From contig OMXP01000003.1 in NCBI GenBank assembly GCA_900315055.1, positions 1 through 64,000 of the forward strand: a stretch of 64,000 bases of DNA. Direction: 5' to 3'. Positions 35,274 through 44,164 of this stretch are shown here, piece after piece. The translations under genes and the position numbers were made by a program. Each line of letters opens with the position of its first letter. Within the stretch, counting starts at the first letter, position 1. Under the pieces are notes generated by a model, which did no database searches, was not told the origin of the DNA, and saw only the letters and a list, made by a program, of their open reading frames with translations. The stretch comes from an uncultured Lachnospiraceae bacterium (GTDB lineage: Bacteria > Bacillota > Clostridia > Lachnospirales > Lachnospiraceae).

Positions 35274-36584
35274 ATGCGCCGAAGAATTTACGACGATCTC
35301 TGCAAATGGAAAGAAGCACCGGACAGAAAGCCTCTGGTTGTTGAAGGAGCAAGGCAGGTTGGAAAGACCTTTGTCCTGAAGGAATTCGGACGCAGGGAAT
35401 TTGCGAATATGGTCTATATCAACTGCGACAACAATCCTCAGGTAGAAGGTCTGTTCCGGGATTTTGATACAGAGCGGATCATCAGGTACCTGTCTGCAAT
35501 ATCCGGACAGAAGATCATTCCGGGGAAGACGTTAATTTTTCTCGATGAAATCCAGGAAGAACCGCTGGGACTCACAGCACTGAAGTACTTCTGCGAAAAT
35601 GCAAGGGAATATCACATTGCAGTGGCAGGAAGCCTGCTGGGACTTGCTGTGCACAATGGGACAGGTTTCCCTGTCGGAAAAGTGGACGAACTCAACATGT
35701 ATCCGATGACCTTTCAGGAATTCCTGTGGGCGATCGGCCAGGAAGGTCTCGCAGATCTGCTGTATTCAGAGAACCCGGAAGATATCTCGGGGCTTTCTGA
35801 AACGTATATTGAACTGCTGCGTCAGTACTATTACGTGGGTGGTATGCCGGAAGTTGTTGAGAAGTACGCAGACGGGCAGGATCTCCAGAAGGTCCGGAAA
35901 ATTCAGAATCAGATCCTGGACGACTATGAGGATGATTTCTCCAAGCATATTCCCGCTTCCCTTCTTCCAAGGGTTCGAATGGTATGGAGATCCGTTCCGT
36001 CACAGCTGGCAAAGGAGAACAAAAAGTTCATCTACAGTGTACTGAGAAAGGGAGCACGGGCCAGGGAATTTGAGACTGCTATTGGATGGCTTAAAGATGC
36101 GGGGCTGATTTATCAGGTGACCAGGGTAAGGGATCTTAAGAAGCCGCTGAGTTTTTATGAGGATTATTCTGCGTTTAAGATTTACATGGTGGATCTGGGA
36201 CTGCTTGGAGCCATGGCACAGACTGATCCGGCGGATATCCTTACCCACAACAATGGTTTTGTGGAATACAAAGGCGCTTTTACGGAGCAATACGTTGCAC
36301 AGCAGATTATGGCTGTAGCGCAGAAGAAACTGTATTACTACTCCCGTGACGATTCCAGACTGGAAATTGACTTTACCTATCAGGCGAACAGGGTATGTGC
36401 TATTGAGGTCAGGGCCAAAGTAAATTTGAGATCAAAAAGACTGAAGTCGGTGCTGATGGATTACTCCGATGTGACTGGAATGAGAATTTCCATGTCCGGA
36501 TATCGGAAAGAGGAACGCCTTTACAACGTTCCTTTGTATCTGGTGGAGCCGTGGCTCCAAAAACTGGATGCAAAGGGAATATAG
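35274..36584 (+). CDS. AAA ATPase with DUF4143 domain
   Basis: The 436-residue protein has an N-terminal P-loop ATPase domain (VEGARQVGKTFVLKEF near residue 24; Walker B LIFLDEIQEEP) and a C-terminal DUF4143 domain with a nuclease-like ending (YYYSRDDSRLEIDFTYQ and CAIEVRAK). This is the usual arrangement of a large, poorly understood family common in variable regions. The gene is lower in GC than its neighbours and stands alone behind tandem repeats, consistent with acquisition from elsewhere. Confidence 0.9.
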   Translation: MRRRIYDDLCKWKEAPDRKPLVVEGARQVGKTFVLKEFGRREFANMVYINCDNNPQVEGLFRDFDTERIIRYLSAISGQKIIPGKTLIFLDEIQEEPLGLTALKYFCENAREYHIAVAGSLLGLAVHNGTGFPVGKVDELNMYPMTFQEFLWAIGQEGLADLLYSENPEDISGLSETYIELLRQYYYVGGMPEVVEKYADGQDLQKVRKIQNQILDDYEDDFSKHIPASLLPRVRMVWRSVPSQLAKENKKFIYSVLRKGARAREFETAIGWLKDAGLIYQVTRVRDLKKPLSFYEDYSAFKIYMVDLGLLGAMAQTDPADILTHNNGFVEYKGAFTEQYVAQQIMAVAQKKLYYYSRDDSRLEIDFTYQANRVCAIEVRAKVNLRSKRLKSVLMDYSDVTGMRISMSGYRKEERLYNVPLYLVEPWLQKLDAKGI

Positions 36585-36908
36585 GCGTGTGAACCAATGC
36601 GGTGCATGCTCGGGTGGTGTTGCGGATCGTAAATGCTGTCTTTTTGAACTTCAGGCAGGAGAAACTGAGCGAACGGGAACATGCGGCGGAGCGTGTCGGG
36701 ATCAAAATGTACGGCTCGGACATCTTCCGCTTTTCCGTGAGAAAGAACCAGTGAGAGACATCTGTTCCATGGCTTTCGATGCAGAGGACAGAAGATGGCA
36801 TATCGGCTGCATACAATTTCGTAAATTTTCGCAGATTTTCCTTTTCCCCGGCGGATGATCGGAATATACTCCTCTTGTACGAATTATTACGAAAATACAG
36901 GGGGACCT
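36585..36908. other. Intergenic region with a possible coding remnant and promoter
   Basis: A 54-codon open stretch without start codon (36593-36754) reads like the end of a protein (RIVNAVFLNFRQEKLSE; MYGSDIFRFSVRKNQ then stop), so a decayed gene may lie here. Further on, TATACT at 36865-36870 with a weak TTTTCC -35 could be the pullulanase promoter. The rest shows nothing clear. Confidence 0.35.
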
Positions 36909-38927
36909 ATGGACAAGACACCACTTGAGTGGAAGAAGCTGTACGACAGTGCAGACTTCCGGAAAAACTGCACGTTTGAGGGAGAACTGGGACCGGTCTG
37001 CGGGAAAACGGGGACAAGGCTTTCTCTCTGGAGTCCGGTATCGGACACCTGCACGCTCAGGCTCTACCGGGACGGGGAGAGGGACACGGCACCTTTTGCC
37101 ACGTTTCCGATGACAAAGAACGGGCAGGGCGTCTTTGTCTTTGAGACAAGGGAAAATCTCGACGGGACCTTTTATGACTTTCTGCTGACAAGAGACGGAG
37201 AGGAGATTGTATCCGGCGATCCGTACGCGGTGGCCTGCGGGGCGAATTCCGTGCGGTGCGAGATCGTGGATCTTGAGACGACGAATCCTTCCGGGTGGAA
37301 GAGCGACAGGGCTCCGGCGCATCAGACAGAGACCATCATCTGGGAGACCCATGTGAGGGACTTCTCGTTTGACAGGAGCGGCGGTTTTCCGGAGAACACG
37401 CGGGGAAAGTTTGCAGCCTTTGCGGAGCACGGGACAAAGGTGCAGAACTCGTCTTCGTCTGCTTCAACCGGGATCGACTATCTCTCTCAGCTTGGCATCA
37501 CCCACGTGCAGCTGATGCCGGTGTTCGACTATGCGACCGTCGACGAGACGGGGAAGGACCCGGCACTCGAGTACAACTGGGGCTATGATCCCGTTTACTA
37601 CAACGTGCCCGAGGGGTCCTATTCGAGCAACCCTGCCGACGGAAAGGCGAGGATCCGGGAGCTGAAGGAGGCGATTGCCTCCCTGCATGAGGCGGGGCTT
37701 CGGGTCATCATGGACGTCGTCTACAACCATACCTTTGACCTGAACAACGCGATGCAGCAGAGCATGCCGGACTATTACTTCCGTGTCACGAAAGAGGGAC
37801 AGTACGCCAACGGCTCCGGTTGCGGAAATGATGCCGCCTCCGAGCGGGAGATGGTGGGAAAGTTCATTCTCGACTCGGTGCTGTACTGGGCAAGGGAATA
37901 TCACTTCGACGGCTTCCGTTTTGATCTCATGGGACTTCTTCCGGTGGGACTGATGAACCGGATTCAGAGAAGTCTCGACAGGGTCTACGGAAAGGGCGAG
38001 AAGCTGGTTCTCGGAGAGCCCTGGGCCGCGGGGCCGTCGGCGCCGTCCCGCAGGGTAAAGCTTGCCGCAAAGGCAAACTTTGGCGGCATGGACCGGAAGA
38101 TCGCGATGTTCTGCGACAACACCCGCAACATGGTCGCGGGAAGCCCTTTCGATGACAAGGATCACGGAATCGTCGCCCATACGGTCTCCTGCCATGCCTA
38201 CCGGCAGGCCCTTGATGACTGGGAGGACGCGCCGGACCTTCCGGTCTCTTCTCCGGCACAGCTCGTGAGCTATGCAAGCTGCCACGACAACTACACCCTG
38301 ATCGACAACATCGCCCGGGGAACGAAGGATCCTGCAGAGCAGCTGCGGCGGGCCCGTCTTGCCCCCTGCATCTACATGACCTGCCCCGGGATTGCGTTCC
38401 TGCTCTCCGGCGAGGAGTTCCTTCGCTCGAAGGGCGGAGATGGCAACTCTTACCGTTCCCCTTCTTCCGTGAATGCCATCCGCTGGGATCAGATGGAGCA
38501 GAATGCTTCAATGGTGACGCTCTACAAAGAGCTGTTTACGCTCCGGAAAAAATGCCCTGCCTTCTTCGGAAAGGGGAGCAGGAGGCGTGTGCTTTCGGCA
38601 GATGTCACGGACCGGACGCTTCTTGCAAGGCTCGACAATGCCTACCGTTCCTCTGACATGCCGGAGGGGTATCTCGGGAACTTTGACGCGGAACAGCTGC
38701 GGGAGGCGAAAGCCTTTGCCGGAAAGTACCCGGAGCTTCTCATTCTCCTCAACACCGACGAAAAGACACACAGCTTTACCCTGCCGGAGGGGGCCCATCA
38801 CCTGCTCTTTACGAACCTTTCGGGAAGCACGGATCCGGAGAAGGTATCCGGCGACAGTGCCGTACCGGTCGACCCCTGCGGCTTCCTGGTGTACGGACGG
38901 GTAAGCAATGATAGCAAATCAGAATAA
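36909..38927 (+). CDS. pulA: Type I pullulanase / glycogen debranching enzyme (GH13)
   Basis: The 672-residue protein has an N-terminal CBM48-like domain, the GH13 barrel and a C-terminal beta domain. It hydrolyses alpha-1,6 branches. Conserved regions are VIMDVVYNHT, DGFRFDLMG with the nucleophile Asp, VLGEPWAAG with the acid Glu, SCHDNYTL, and YNWGYDP, the mark of type I pullulanases. No signal peptide is present, so it acts on internal glycogen or imported glucan, in line with glycogen phosphorylase at 52 kb. ATG 36909 follows GGGGG; upstream in-frame codons lack a site. Confidence 0.93.
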   Translation: MDKTPLEWKKLYDSADFRKNCTFEGELGPVCGKTGTRLSLWSPVSDTCTLRLYRDGERDTAPFATFPMTKNGQGVFVFETRENLDGTFYDFLLTRDGEEIVSGDPYAVACGANSVRCEIVDLETTNPSGWKSDRAPAHQTETIIWETHVRDFSFDRSGGFPENTRGKFAAFAEHGTKVQNSSSSASTGIDYLSQLGITHVQLMPVFDYATVDETGKDPALEYNWGYDPVYYNVPEGSYSSNPADGKARIRELKEAIASLHEAGLRVIMDVVYNHTFDLNNAMQQSMPDYYFRVTKEGQYANGSGCGNDAASEREMVGKFILDSVLYWAREYHFDGFRFDLMGLLPVGLMNRIQRSLDRVYGKGEKLVLGEPWAAGPSAPSRRVKLAAKANFGGMDRKIAMFCDNTRNMVAGSPFDDKDHGIVAHTVSCHAYRQALDDWEDAPDLPVSSPAQLVSYASCHDNYTLIDNIARGTKDPAEQLRRARLAPCIYMTCPGIAFLLSGEEFLRSKGGDGNSYRSPSSVNAIRWDQMEQNASMVTLYKELFTLRKKCPAFFGKGSRRRVLSADVTDRTLLARLDNAYRSSDMPEGYLGNFDAEQLREAKAFAGKYPELLILLNTDEKTHSFTLPEGAHHLLFTNLSGSTDPEKVSGDSAVPVDPCGFLVYGRVSNDSKSE

Positions 38928-38968
38928 TTAACAGGTAAATATATCCAAACATTTGGTACATCTGCCGA

Positions 38969-38998
38969 TTGTGACAGGCACCGGCCCGATGCTAGAAT
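38969..38998 (+). promoter_or_regulatory. Promoter of the aminotransferase-deiminase operon
   Basis: TTGTGA (38969-38974) and TAGAAT (38993-38998) are 18 bases apart. Transcription would begin near 39005, leaving a leader of about 200 nt. Confidence 0.6.
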
Positions 38999-39021
38999 AC
39001 AGCCATCAGCAGTACCAAGAA

Positions 39022-39185
39022 GCCTGAAAGGGCCGATAATACAAACGAACAGACAAAGGCGTTTGTATGGATCTCGAACAGAATCCATGCAGACGCCTTT
39101 TTTGGTTCCTTTGGCACGGTGCCGCCGAAAAAAGCATATGATACCCTCCCTGGCACCGGATCCACCAAAGGACCCGGTGTTTTCT
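39022..39185 (+). promoter_or_regulatory. Attenuator leader with competing hairpins
   Basis: Four elements follow one another. A GCCT-GAAA-GGGC tetraloop hairpin lies at 39022-39033. A 9-bp hairpin pairs 39039-39047 with 39060-39068. A 16-bp terminator (39057-39072 with 39083-39098, two G-U pairs) is followed by TTTTTT at 39098-39103. A second imperfect hairpin near 39153-39180 is followed by TTTTCTATTTT. The 9-bp hairpin uses the left arm of the terminator, so the two cannot coexist. No known riboswitch or T-box motif was recognised. Confidence 0.7.
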
Positions 39186-39206
39186 ATTTTCACAAGGAGG
39201 CAGGTT

Positions 39207-40349
39207 ATGACAAGAATGACAGAAAGTACGTACGATGGCATGAGGCAGGAAACGGGTATCCCGGATCTTACCGGGATCCTGAGTGATGATCTTCGAAACA
39301 AACCTGCCTCGAAGCGGGAGGCGAGACAGAAGGGCTGCCCCGACTACCGGGGACTCCTGCACATGGGGCTTAACGAGAATGCCTTCGGCATGGCGCCCTC
39401 GGCAAAGAAGGCGGCGATCGATGCCGCGATGAAGGGCAACTACTACGAGGATTTCATGAGCCGGGATCTGAAGAAGCAGATCGCGGAGACGCTCCACGTA
39501 AATCCCGAAGGGATCATGACCGGCGCGGGGTCCTCACCGCTCATCGAGTACCTGGGGCAGGCATTTTTAAATCCCGGCGATGAGGTGCTCATGTGCCGCA
39601 CGTTCTACGCCTTCGTCGACATGGCCCAGATGCGAAGCGCAAAGGAGGTCATCGTCCCGCTGACGAAAGACTATCGCTACAACCTGCCCGGCATGCTCTC
39701 CGCGGTGACGGAAAAGACAAAGATGGCGGTCATCACAAATCCGAACAACCCCACCGGTCAGTACGTCTCCTACGACGAGATCCGGAACTTCATCGAGGCC
39801 CTTCCGAAGAACATCGTGGTGGTTGTCGATGAGGCCTACATTCAGTTTGCGACAGCACCGGACTGCAGAACGGTCCTGCCTCTCATTGACGAGTTCCCGG
39901 ACCATCCGATCATCGTTCTCCGGACGTTCTCGAAGTACTACGGCATGGCGGGGCTGCGCGCAGGATTCCTCGTGACACAGCCCGCGATTCTCGACTGGCT
40001 CGATGCGGTCTCCGAGTCGGAGACATCCCTCACTGCCCAGGCGGCAGCCGAGGCGGCTCTGAAAGAGCAGGACTACTACAGGGACTGCAAGAGAAAGATC
40101 GTCGAGGGCATCGACTACATCACAAGAGAACTCACGGCTCTCGGGTGTGACGTATTCCCGACCCAGACCAACTTCATCATGTTCGACCCGCACGAGGATC
40201 CGCAGGTGATCCGGCAGAAGCTCATCGAGCGGGGAATCCTCATTGCAACACCGATGTTCTGCCGCGTCACCGTGGGAACCATGGACGACAACCGGGCCTT
40301 CATCGCCTGCATGAAGGACATCCTGAAGGAACTGCGGAAGGCGGCATGA
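39207..40349 (+). CDS. Class I/II PLP aminotransferase (HisC-like)
   Basis: The 380-residue fold-type I aminotransferase resembles histidinol-phosphate aminotransferases: GLNENAFGMAPSAKKA start, NPNNPTGQYVS, VVDEAYIQFA and the PLP lysine in TFSKYYGMAGLRAGF. Its place with a RocB-like hydrolase and an arginine-deiminase-fold enzyme, away from his genes, argues for a role in amino acid breakdown. AAGGAGG precedes ATG 39207; earlier in-frame codons fall in the leader. The next gene starts one base after its stop. Confidence 0.9.
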   Translation: MTRMTESTYDGMRQETGIPDLTGILSDDLRNKPASKREARQKGCPDYRGLLHMGLNENAFGMAPSAKKAAIDAAMKGNYYEDFMSRDLKKQIAETLHVNPEGIMTGAGSSPLIEYLGQAFLNPGDEVLMCRTFYAFVDMAQMRSAKEVIVPLTKDYRYNLPGMLSAVTEKTKMAVITNPNNPTGQYVSYDEIRNFIEALPKNIVVVVDEAYIQFATAPDCRTVLPLIDEFPDHPIIVLRTFSKYYGMAGLRAGFLVTQPAILDWLDAVSESETSLTAQAAAEAALKEQDYYRDCKRKIVEGIDYITRELTALGCDVFPTQTNFIMFDPHEDPQVIRQKLIERGILIATPMFCRVTVGTMDDNRAFIACMKDILKELRKAA

Positions 40350-40350
40350 G

Positions 40351-41994
40351 ATGATTGACGAGGAAGTACGAACCCTGACAAAGCAGCTGGTCAGGATCCA
40401 GAGCATCAACAACACGAGCGGTGAGAAGGACATCGCGGACTTTATCGAGGGCTGGTTTCGAAAGCTCCCCTATCTTCAGAAACACCCCGAAAACCTGATC
40501 ATCGCTCCGATCCCGGGCGACCCGCTGGGACGAAAGAGCGTCCTGGCACTCCTTGCGGGGGAAAAGGACGACAACAACAGGACCGTCCTTCTGCACGGAC
40601 ATATCGACACCGTGGGACTTGAGGGCTACAACGAGCTTGCCCCCTATGCCTGCGATCCCGATGCGCTTGCAGTGCACCTTGCGGACGCGGATCTTCCGGA
40701 CGAGGTCCGGAAGGACCTGGAAAGCGGAGACTTCCTCTTCGGACGGGGCTCCTGCGACATGAAGTCCGGAGATGCGGTATTCATGGTCCTCTTTGAGAGA
40801 TTTGCAGAGCACCCGGAGGAGTTCTCCGGAAATCTCGTTGTCATGTTCAATCCCGTCGAGGAAAACATGCACACCGGGATCATCACGGCACTGCCGGCAC
40901 TGGCAGACCTCAAGAAATCCCGCGGCCTTGACTTTGTCTGTGCCCTGAACAATGACTTCACCGCGCCCCTCTATCCCGGGGATCCGATGAAGACGATCTA
41001 CACTGGCATCGGCGGAAAGGTTCTTCCCTGCTTCTACATCCAGGGGAAGGAAACCCATGTCGGACAGTGCTTTGAGGGCGTCGATGCGGCCATGCTGGCG
41101 GCAGCCCTGACGCTCCGCATTCAGCTCTCGATGGACTTTGCGGACAGCTATGAGGGCGAGACCTGCTATCCGCCGAGTGTCCTGAAGATGAAGGACCTGA
41201 AGACCTGGTACAACGTGCAGACGATCAAGGAGGCCTTTGTCTACTTCAACGTCTTTGTCCACAACGCACCGATGGATCAGATCACAAAGCGGCTTCTTGC
41301 CTGCGCCGAGGATGCGTTCCGGGAGGTCATTGACCGGATCAACAAAGAAGAGGAGCGCTTCTGCGGCCTTTCCGGCGAGGAGTTCCATGCGGTCACATAT
41401 GAGCCCCTGGTCCTGACCTATGAGGAGCTGAAAAAGAAGGCAGAGGAGAAGGCGGGGAAGGAGAAGGTGGAGACAGAGCTCTCCGCCCTCGTAAAGGAGA
41501 AACAGGCAATGGGCACCGATGCAAGAGAGGTCGGCATCGCCCTCGTCCGGCGCCTTCTTCAGATCTCCGGGATCAACCGCCCGGCGATCGTCCTCTACTT
41601 TGCACCGCCCTACTGCCCGCACTCGACCCTGAAGGAGGACGAGAAGGACCTTCTTGCGATTCTGAAGGAAGCAGCGGAAGAGGAGACGAAGACTTCCGGA
41701 ACCGCGTACCGGTTCCTGCACTTCTATCCGTCTCTTTCCGACAGCAGCTACCTGAAGATCGATGATGACGATGCCTCAATCCACGCGCTCACGGACAACT
41801 TCCCGGCCTTTGAGACGCTCTATCCTCTGCCGGTCGACAGGATCCGGGAACTGTCGATTCCTGCGGTGAACATCGGGTGCTTCGGCGCGGACTGCCACAA
41901 GTGGACGGAGCGCGTCAACATGCCCTACACCTTCGGCGTGCTGCCGCATCTTGAAAAGACCATGATCACAAAACTTCTGGAAAGGAGATCCTGA
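40351..41994 (+). CDS. RocB-like M20-family metallohydrolase
   Basis: The 547-residue protein is of the arginine-utilisation RocB type within the zinc M20 aminoacylase/peptidase clan. The first metal-site region is VLLHGHIDTVGLEG, the second FGRGSCDMKSGD, and the catalytic/metal Glu pair is in FNPVEENMHTG. It probably hydrolyses an amide or peptide bond of an acylated or dipeptide form of an amino acid. It is coupled to both neighbours (TGATG overlap with the next gene). Confidence 0.88.
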   Translation: MIDEEVRTLTKQLVRIQSINNTSGEKDIADFIEGWFRKLPYLQKHPENLIIAPIPGDPLGRKSVLALLAGEKDDNNRTVLLHGHIDTVGLEGYNELAPYACDPDALAVHLADADLPDEVRKDLESGDFLFGRGSCDMKSGDAVFMVLFERFAEHPEEFSGNLVVMFNPVEENMHTGIITALPALADLKKSRGLDFVCALNNDFTAPLYPGDPMKTIYTGIGGKVLPCFYIQGKETHVGQCFEGVDAAMLAAALTLRIQLSMDFADSYEGETCYPPSVLKMKDLKTWYNVQTIKEAFVYFNVFVHNAPMDQITKRLLACAEDAFREVIDRINKEEERFCGLSGEEFHAVTYEPLVLTYEELKKKAEEKAGKEKVETELSALVKEKQAMGTDAREVGIALVRRLLQISGINRPAIVLYFAPPYCPHSTLKEDEKDLLAILKEAAEEETKTSGTAYRFLHFYPSLSDSSYLKIDDDDASIHALTDNFPAFETLYPLPVDRIRELSIPAVNIGCFGADCHKWTERVNMPYTFGVLPHLEKTMITKLLERRS

Positions 41995-43013
41995 TGGCAA
42001 CGCTGCAGATGTACATGGACCAAAGCAGGATCGACAACACCTTTACTTCCGACGTCTATTCGGAGGTCTGGGGAAGAGATCTGTTTGTCGACAACTCAGT
42101 GGGAAGAATCCGGAAGATCCTCGTCCACTGCCCGGGAGAGGAACTGAACCAGCTCAAAGACGGCGCCTTTGAGGAGGAGGCAGGGGCCAGAATCCTCAAG
42201 GACCCCAAGGGGAGGATTCGCAACTACTGGAAGGACGAGAAGCTTCCCGACCTTCCGAAGATGCAGGAGCAGCATCACGTCCTGACGAAGATCCTTACAG
42301 ATGCGGGCATTGAGGTGCTCTCCTTTACGGACCCCACGGGCTACTGGACGAATCTGACCTACACGAGAGACATCGCCCTCATGACGCCGAAGGGCGTCAT
42401 TCTGAACCGCTTTGCGATGTACTTCCATCAGGGAGAGACCCGTCTTGCCCAGCGCTTCTTTGCGGGGCAGGACATCCCGATTGTCGGCGCGATTCAGGGT
42501 ACCGGAACGATGGAGGGCGGGAGCTTCTCCATGCTCGATGCCCACACCGCCGTGGTCGGACGGTCTGTCCGGATCAACGACGAGGGCATCGCACAGCTGA
42601 GGAGCCTCCTCTCGTATCAGGGAATTGACCTTATCGTGGTTGACATCCCGGCCTACTACATCCACCTCGACGAGACCTTTGTGCCGGTGGACAGGGACAA
42701 GGTCCTTGCGAGCACGTTCATCCTGCCGTTCTGGTTCTTAAAGCTCCTGAAGGACCGTGGGTATCAGATCATCGAGTGCGACCGGGACGATCCCATGATG
42801 ACGAACAACTGCATTGCCATCGCACCGGGGAAGGTCCTGCTCTCCGATCAGGGCGTCAGGACGCGGAAAAATCTCGAGAAGGCAGGCGTTGAGGTGATCC
42901 CGGTTCCCTACACCGAGATCTTCAAGCTCGGCGGCGGCATTCACTGCTCGACCCTGCCGCTTCTTCGCGATCACGTCGACATGGTCGGTGATCCGGGGCC
43001 CTTTAAGGCTTGA
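41994..43013 (+). CDS. Arginine deiminase / dimethylargininase-fold hydrolase
   Basis: The 339-residue guanidino-group-modifying enzyme shows the expected catalytic set: Asp126 (TRDIAL), Glu174 (MEGGSF), His224-x-Asp226 (YIHLDETF) and nucleophile Cys318 (GGGIHCSTLP). It could convert arginine or a derivative to the citrulline analogue plus ammonia, or act on methylated arginine. It lacks neighbouring arcB and arcC, so a classical ADI pathway is not encoded here. It ends before the ABC transporter promoter. Confidence 0.88.
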   Translation: MATLQMYMDQSRIDNTFTSDVYSEVWGRDLFVDNSVGRIRKILVHCPGEELNQLKDGAFEEEAGARILKDPKGRIRNYWKDEKLPDLPKMQEQHHVLTKILTDAGIEVLSFTDPTGYWTNLTYTRDIALMTPKGVILNRFAMYFHQGETRLAQRFFAGQDIPIVGAIQGTGTMEGGSFSMLDAHTAVVGRSVRINDEGIAQLRSLLSYQGIDLIVVDIPAYYIHLDETFVPVDRDKVLASTFILPFWFLKLLKDRGYQIIECDRDDPMMTNNCIAIAPGKVLLSDQGVRTRKNLEKAGVEVIPVPYTEIFKLGGGIHCSTLPLLRDHVDMVGDPGPFKA

Positions 43014-43069
43014 TTTTTCAGGCAGGAGAGACCTGAAAACGGATTTTCTGAGGAAAATTCGAGCCGTAC

Positions 43070-43098
43070 TTGACAAATATTAAGACACGTATTAGAGT
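43070..43098 (+). promoter_or_regulatory. Promoter of the amino acid ABC transporter operon
   Basis: TTGACA (43070-43075), 17 bases and TAGAGT (43093-43098). The same -35, spacing and -10 are found at 11341-11369. Confidence 0.8.
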
Positions 43099-43129
43099 AT
43101 ACACAAATACAATTTCTTTTCGTTCGCAG

Positions 43130-43164
43130 AGACGCGTTGGGAATTCTCCCGGCGCGTCTTTTTT
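43130..43164 (+). terminator. Leader terminator before the ABC transporter operon
   Basis: A 13-bp stem with two G-U pairs (43130-43142 with 43147-43159), loop ATTC, is followed by a T-run to 43164. It starts about 25 nt after the expected transcription start and lies 38 bases before the first start codon, so it should attenuate this operon. Confidence 0.8.
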
Positions 43165-43201
43165 GTTGCCAACTGCATCAAAGATGCAAAAGGAGGAGAA
43201 G

Positions 43202-44137
43202 ATGAAAAAGAAGATCACAGCAGTGGTACTTGCAGCGGCATTCGCAGCGAGTCTGATGACGGGCTGCGGCTCGAGCAGTTCGAGCTCTAGCAGCGCATCA
43301 AGCGCGGCGACAACGGCAGACACCACGGCAGCAACGGCGGAGACCTCGGCCGCAGCGGAGACCACCACCGCAGCAGCGGAGGAAACCACCACGGCAGCAA
43401 CGGATACTGCCTCGACCGGATCCATTCCGACGCTTGAGGACGGCGTCCTGAACGTCGGCGTCGAGATCGGCTATCCTCCCATGGAGTACTTCGACGAAGA
43501 CGGCTCGACCATGATCGGCTTTGATATCGAGATGGCAACGGCTCTTGCCAAGGATCTCGGCCTTGAGGTGAAGTTCAACGACACCGCATGGGACGGCATC
43601 TTCGCCGGCGTTGACACCGACAAGTACGATGTCGTCATCTCCTGCGTCTCCTACACGGACGACCGCAATGATGCCTACTGCCTGACCAAGCCCTACATCG
43701 AGAACGCACCGGTTCTCGTCGTTCCCAATGACTCCGACATCACCGATGTCTCCGAGCTCTCCGGAAAGAGCGTCGGCGTGCAGATGGAGACCACCGCAGA
43801 CTACCTGATGCAGGATCAGCAGAGTTCCGGCGTGGATCTTGACCTGCACCAGTATGAGAAGGTCATGGAGTGCTTCAGCGACCTGCTTGCCGGCCGTCTC
43901 GATGCGGTCTGCACCGACTCCGTCGTCGCCTCCTACTACCTCGGCGATGCCGCCAAGGATTACAAGACCGTCTGGACGTCTCCCACCAAGGAGCCCATCG
44001 TCATGTGCCTGAAGAAGGGCAACGACGAGCTGGCAAAGGATCTTGAGGGTGCCCTCGATGACCTTCGCGCAGACGGCACGATGGACGAAATCGCAACCAA
44101 GTACTTCGGAACGACGGACGTCCTTCCTCAGGAATAA
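43202..44137 (+). CDS. Amino acid ABC transporter substrate-binding lipoprotein
   Basis: The 311-residue precursor has a lipobox (SLMTGC, lipid-carrying Cys22), a Ser/Thr/Ala/Glu-rich linker of about 50 residues and a type II periplasmic-binding fold of the polar amino acid family (LNVGVEIGYPPMEYFDEDG; MIGFDIEMATALAKDLG). It should capture a polar or basic amino acid outside the membrane. ATG 43202 has AGGAGG in front; homology and the signal peptide start there. Permease and ATPase genes follow. Confidence 0.93.
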   Translation: MKKKITAVVLAAAFAASLMTGCGSSSSSSSSASSAATTADTTAATAETSAAAETTTAAAEETTTAATDTASTGSIPTLEDGVLNVGVEIGYPPMEYFDEDGSTMIGFDIEMATALAKDLGLEVKFNDTAWDGIFAGVDTDKYDVVISCVSYTDDRNDAYCLTKPYIENAPVLVVPNDSDITDVSELSGKSVGVQMETTADYLMQDQQSSGVDLDLHQYEKVMECFSDLLAGRLDAVCTDSVVASYYLGDAAKDYKTVWTSPTKEPIVMCLKKGNDELAKDLEGALDDLRADGTMDEIATKYFGTTDVLPQE

Positions 44138-44164
44138 CGAACCGGAGTTTGCCAGGAGAATATC

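Noticed and set aside
34984-35352. Minus-strand ORF with repeated LFYTNI peptides
   Set aside because: The peptide repeats are only the translation of the 33-bp DNA repeats; no ribosome site and it runs into the ATPase gene.
36568-36858. 96-codon Cys-rich plus-strand ORF
   Set aside because: No ribosome site; a neighbouring frame reads more like protein, and the region overlaps the pullulanase promoter.
39005-39206. T-box or guanidine riboswitch
   Set aside because: No AGGGTGGNACC T-box sequence and no paired ACGR loops; the leader matches neither class by eye.
39207-43013. Classical arginine deiminase pathway
   Set aside because: No ornithine carbamoyltransferase or carbamate kinase gene accompanies the deiminase-fold enzyme, so only a partial or different pathway can be claimed.
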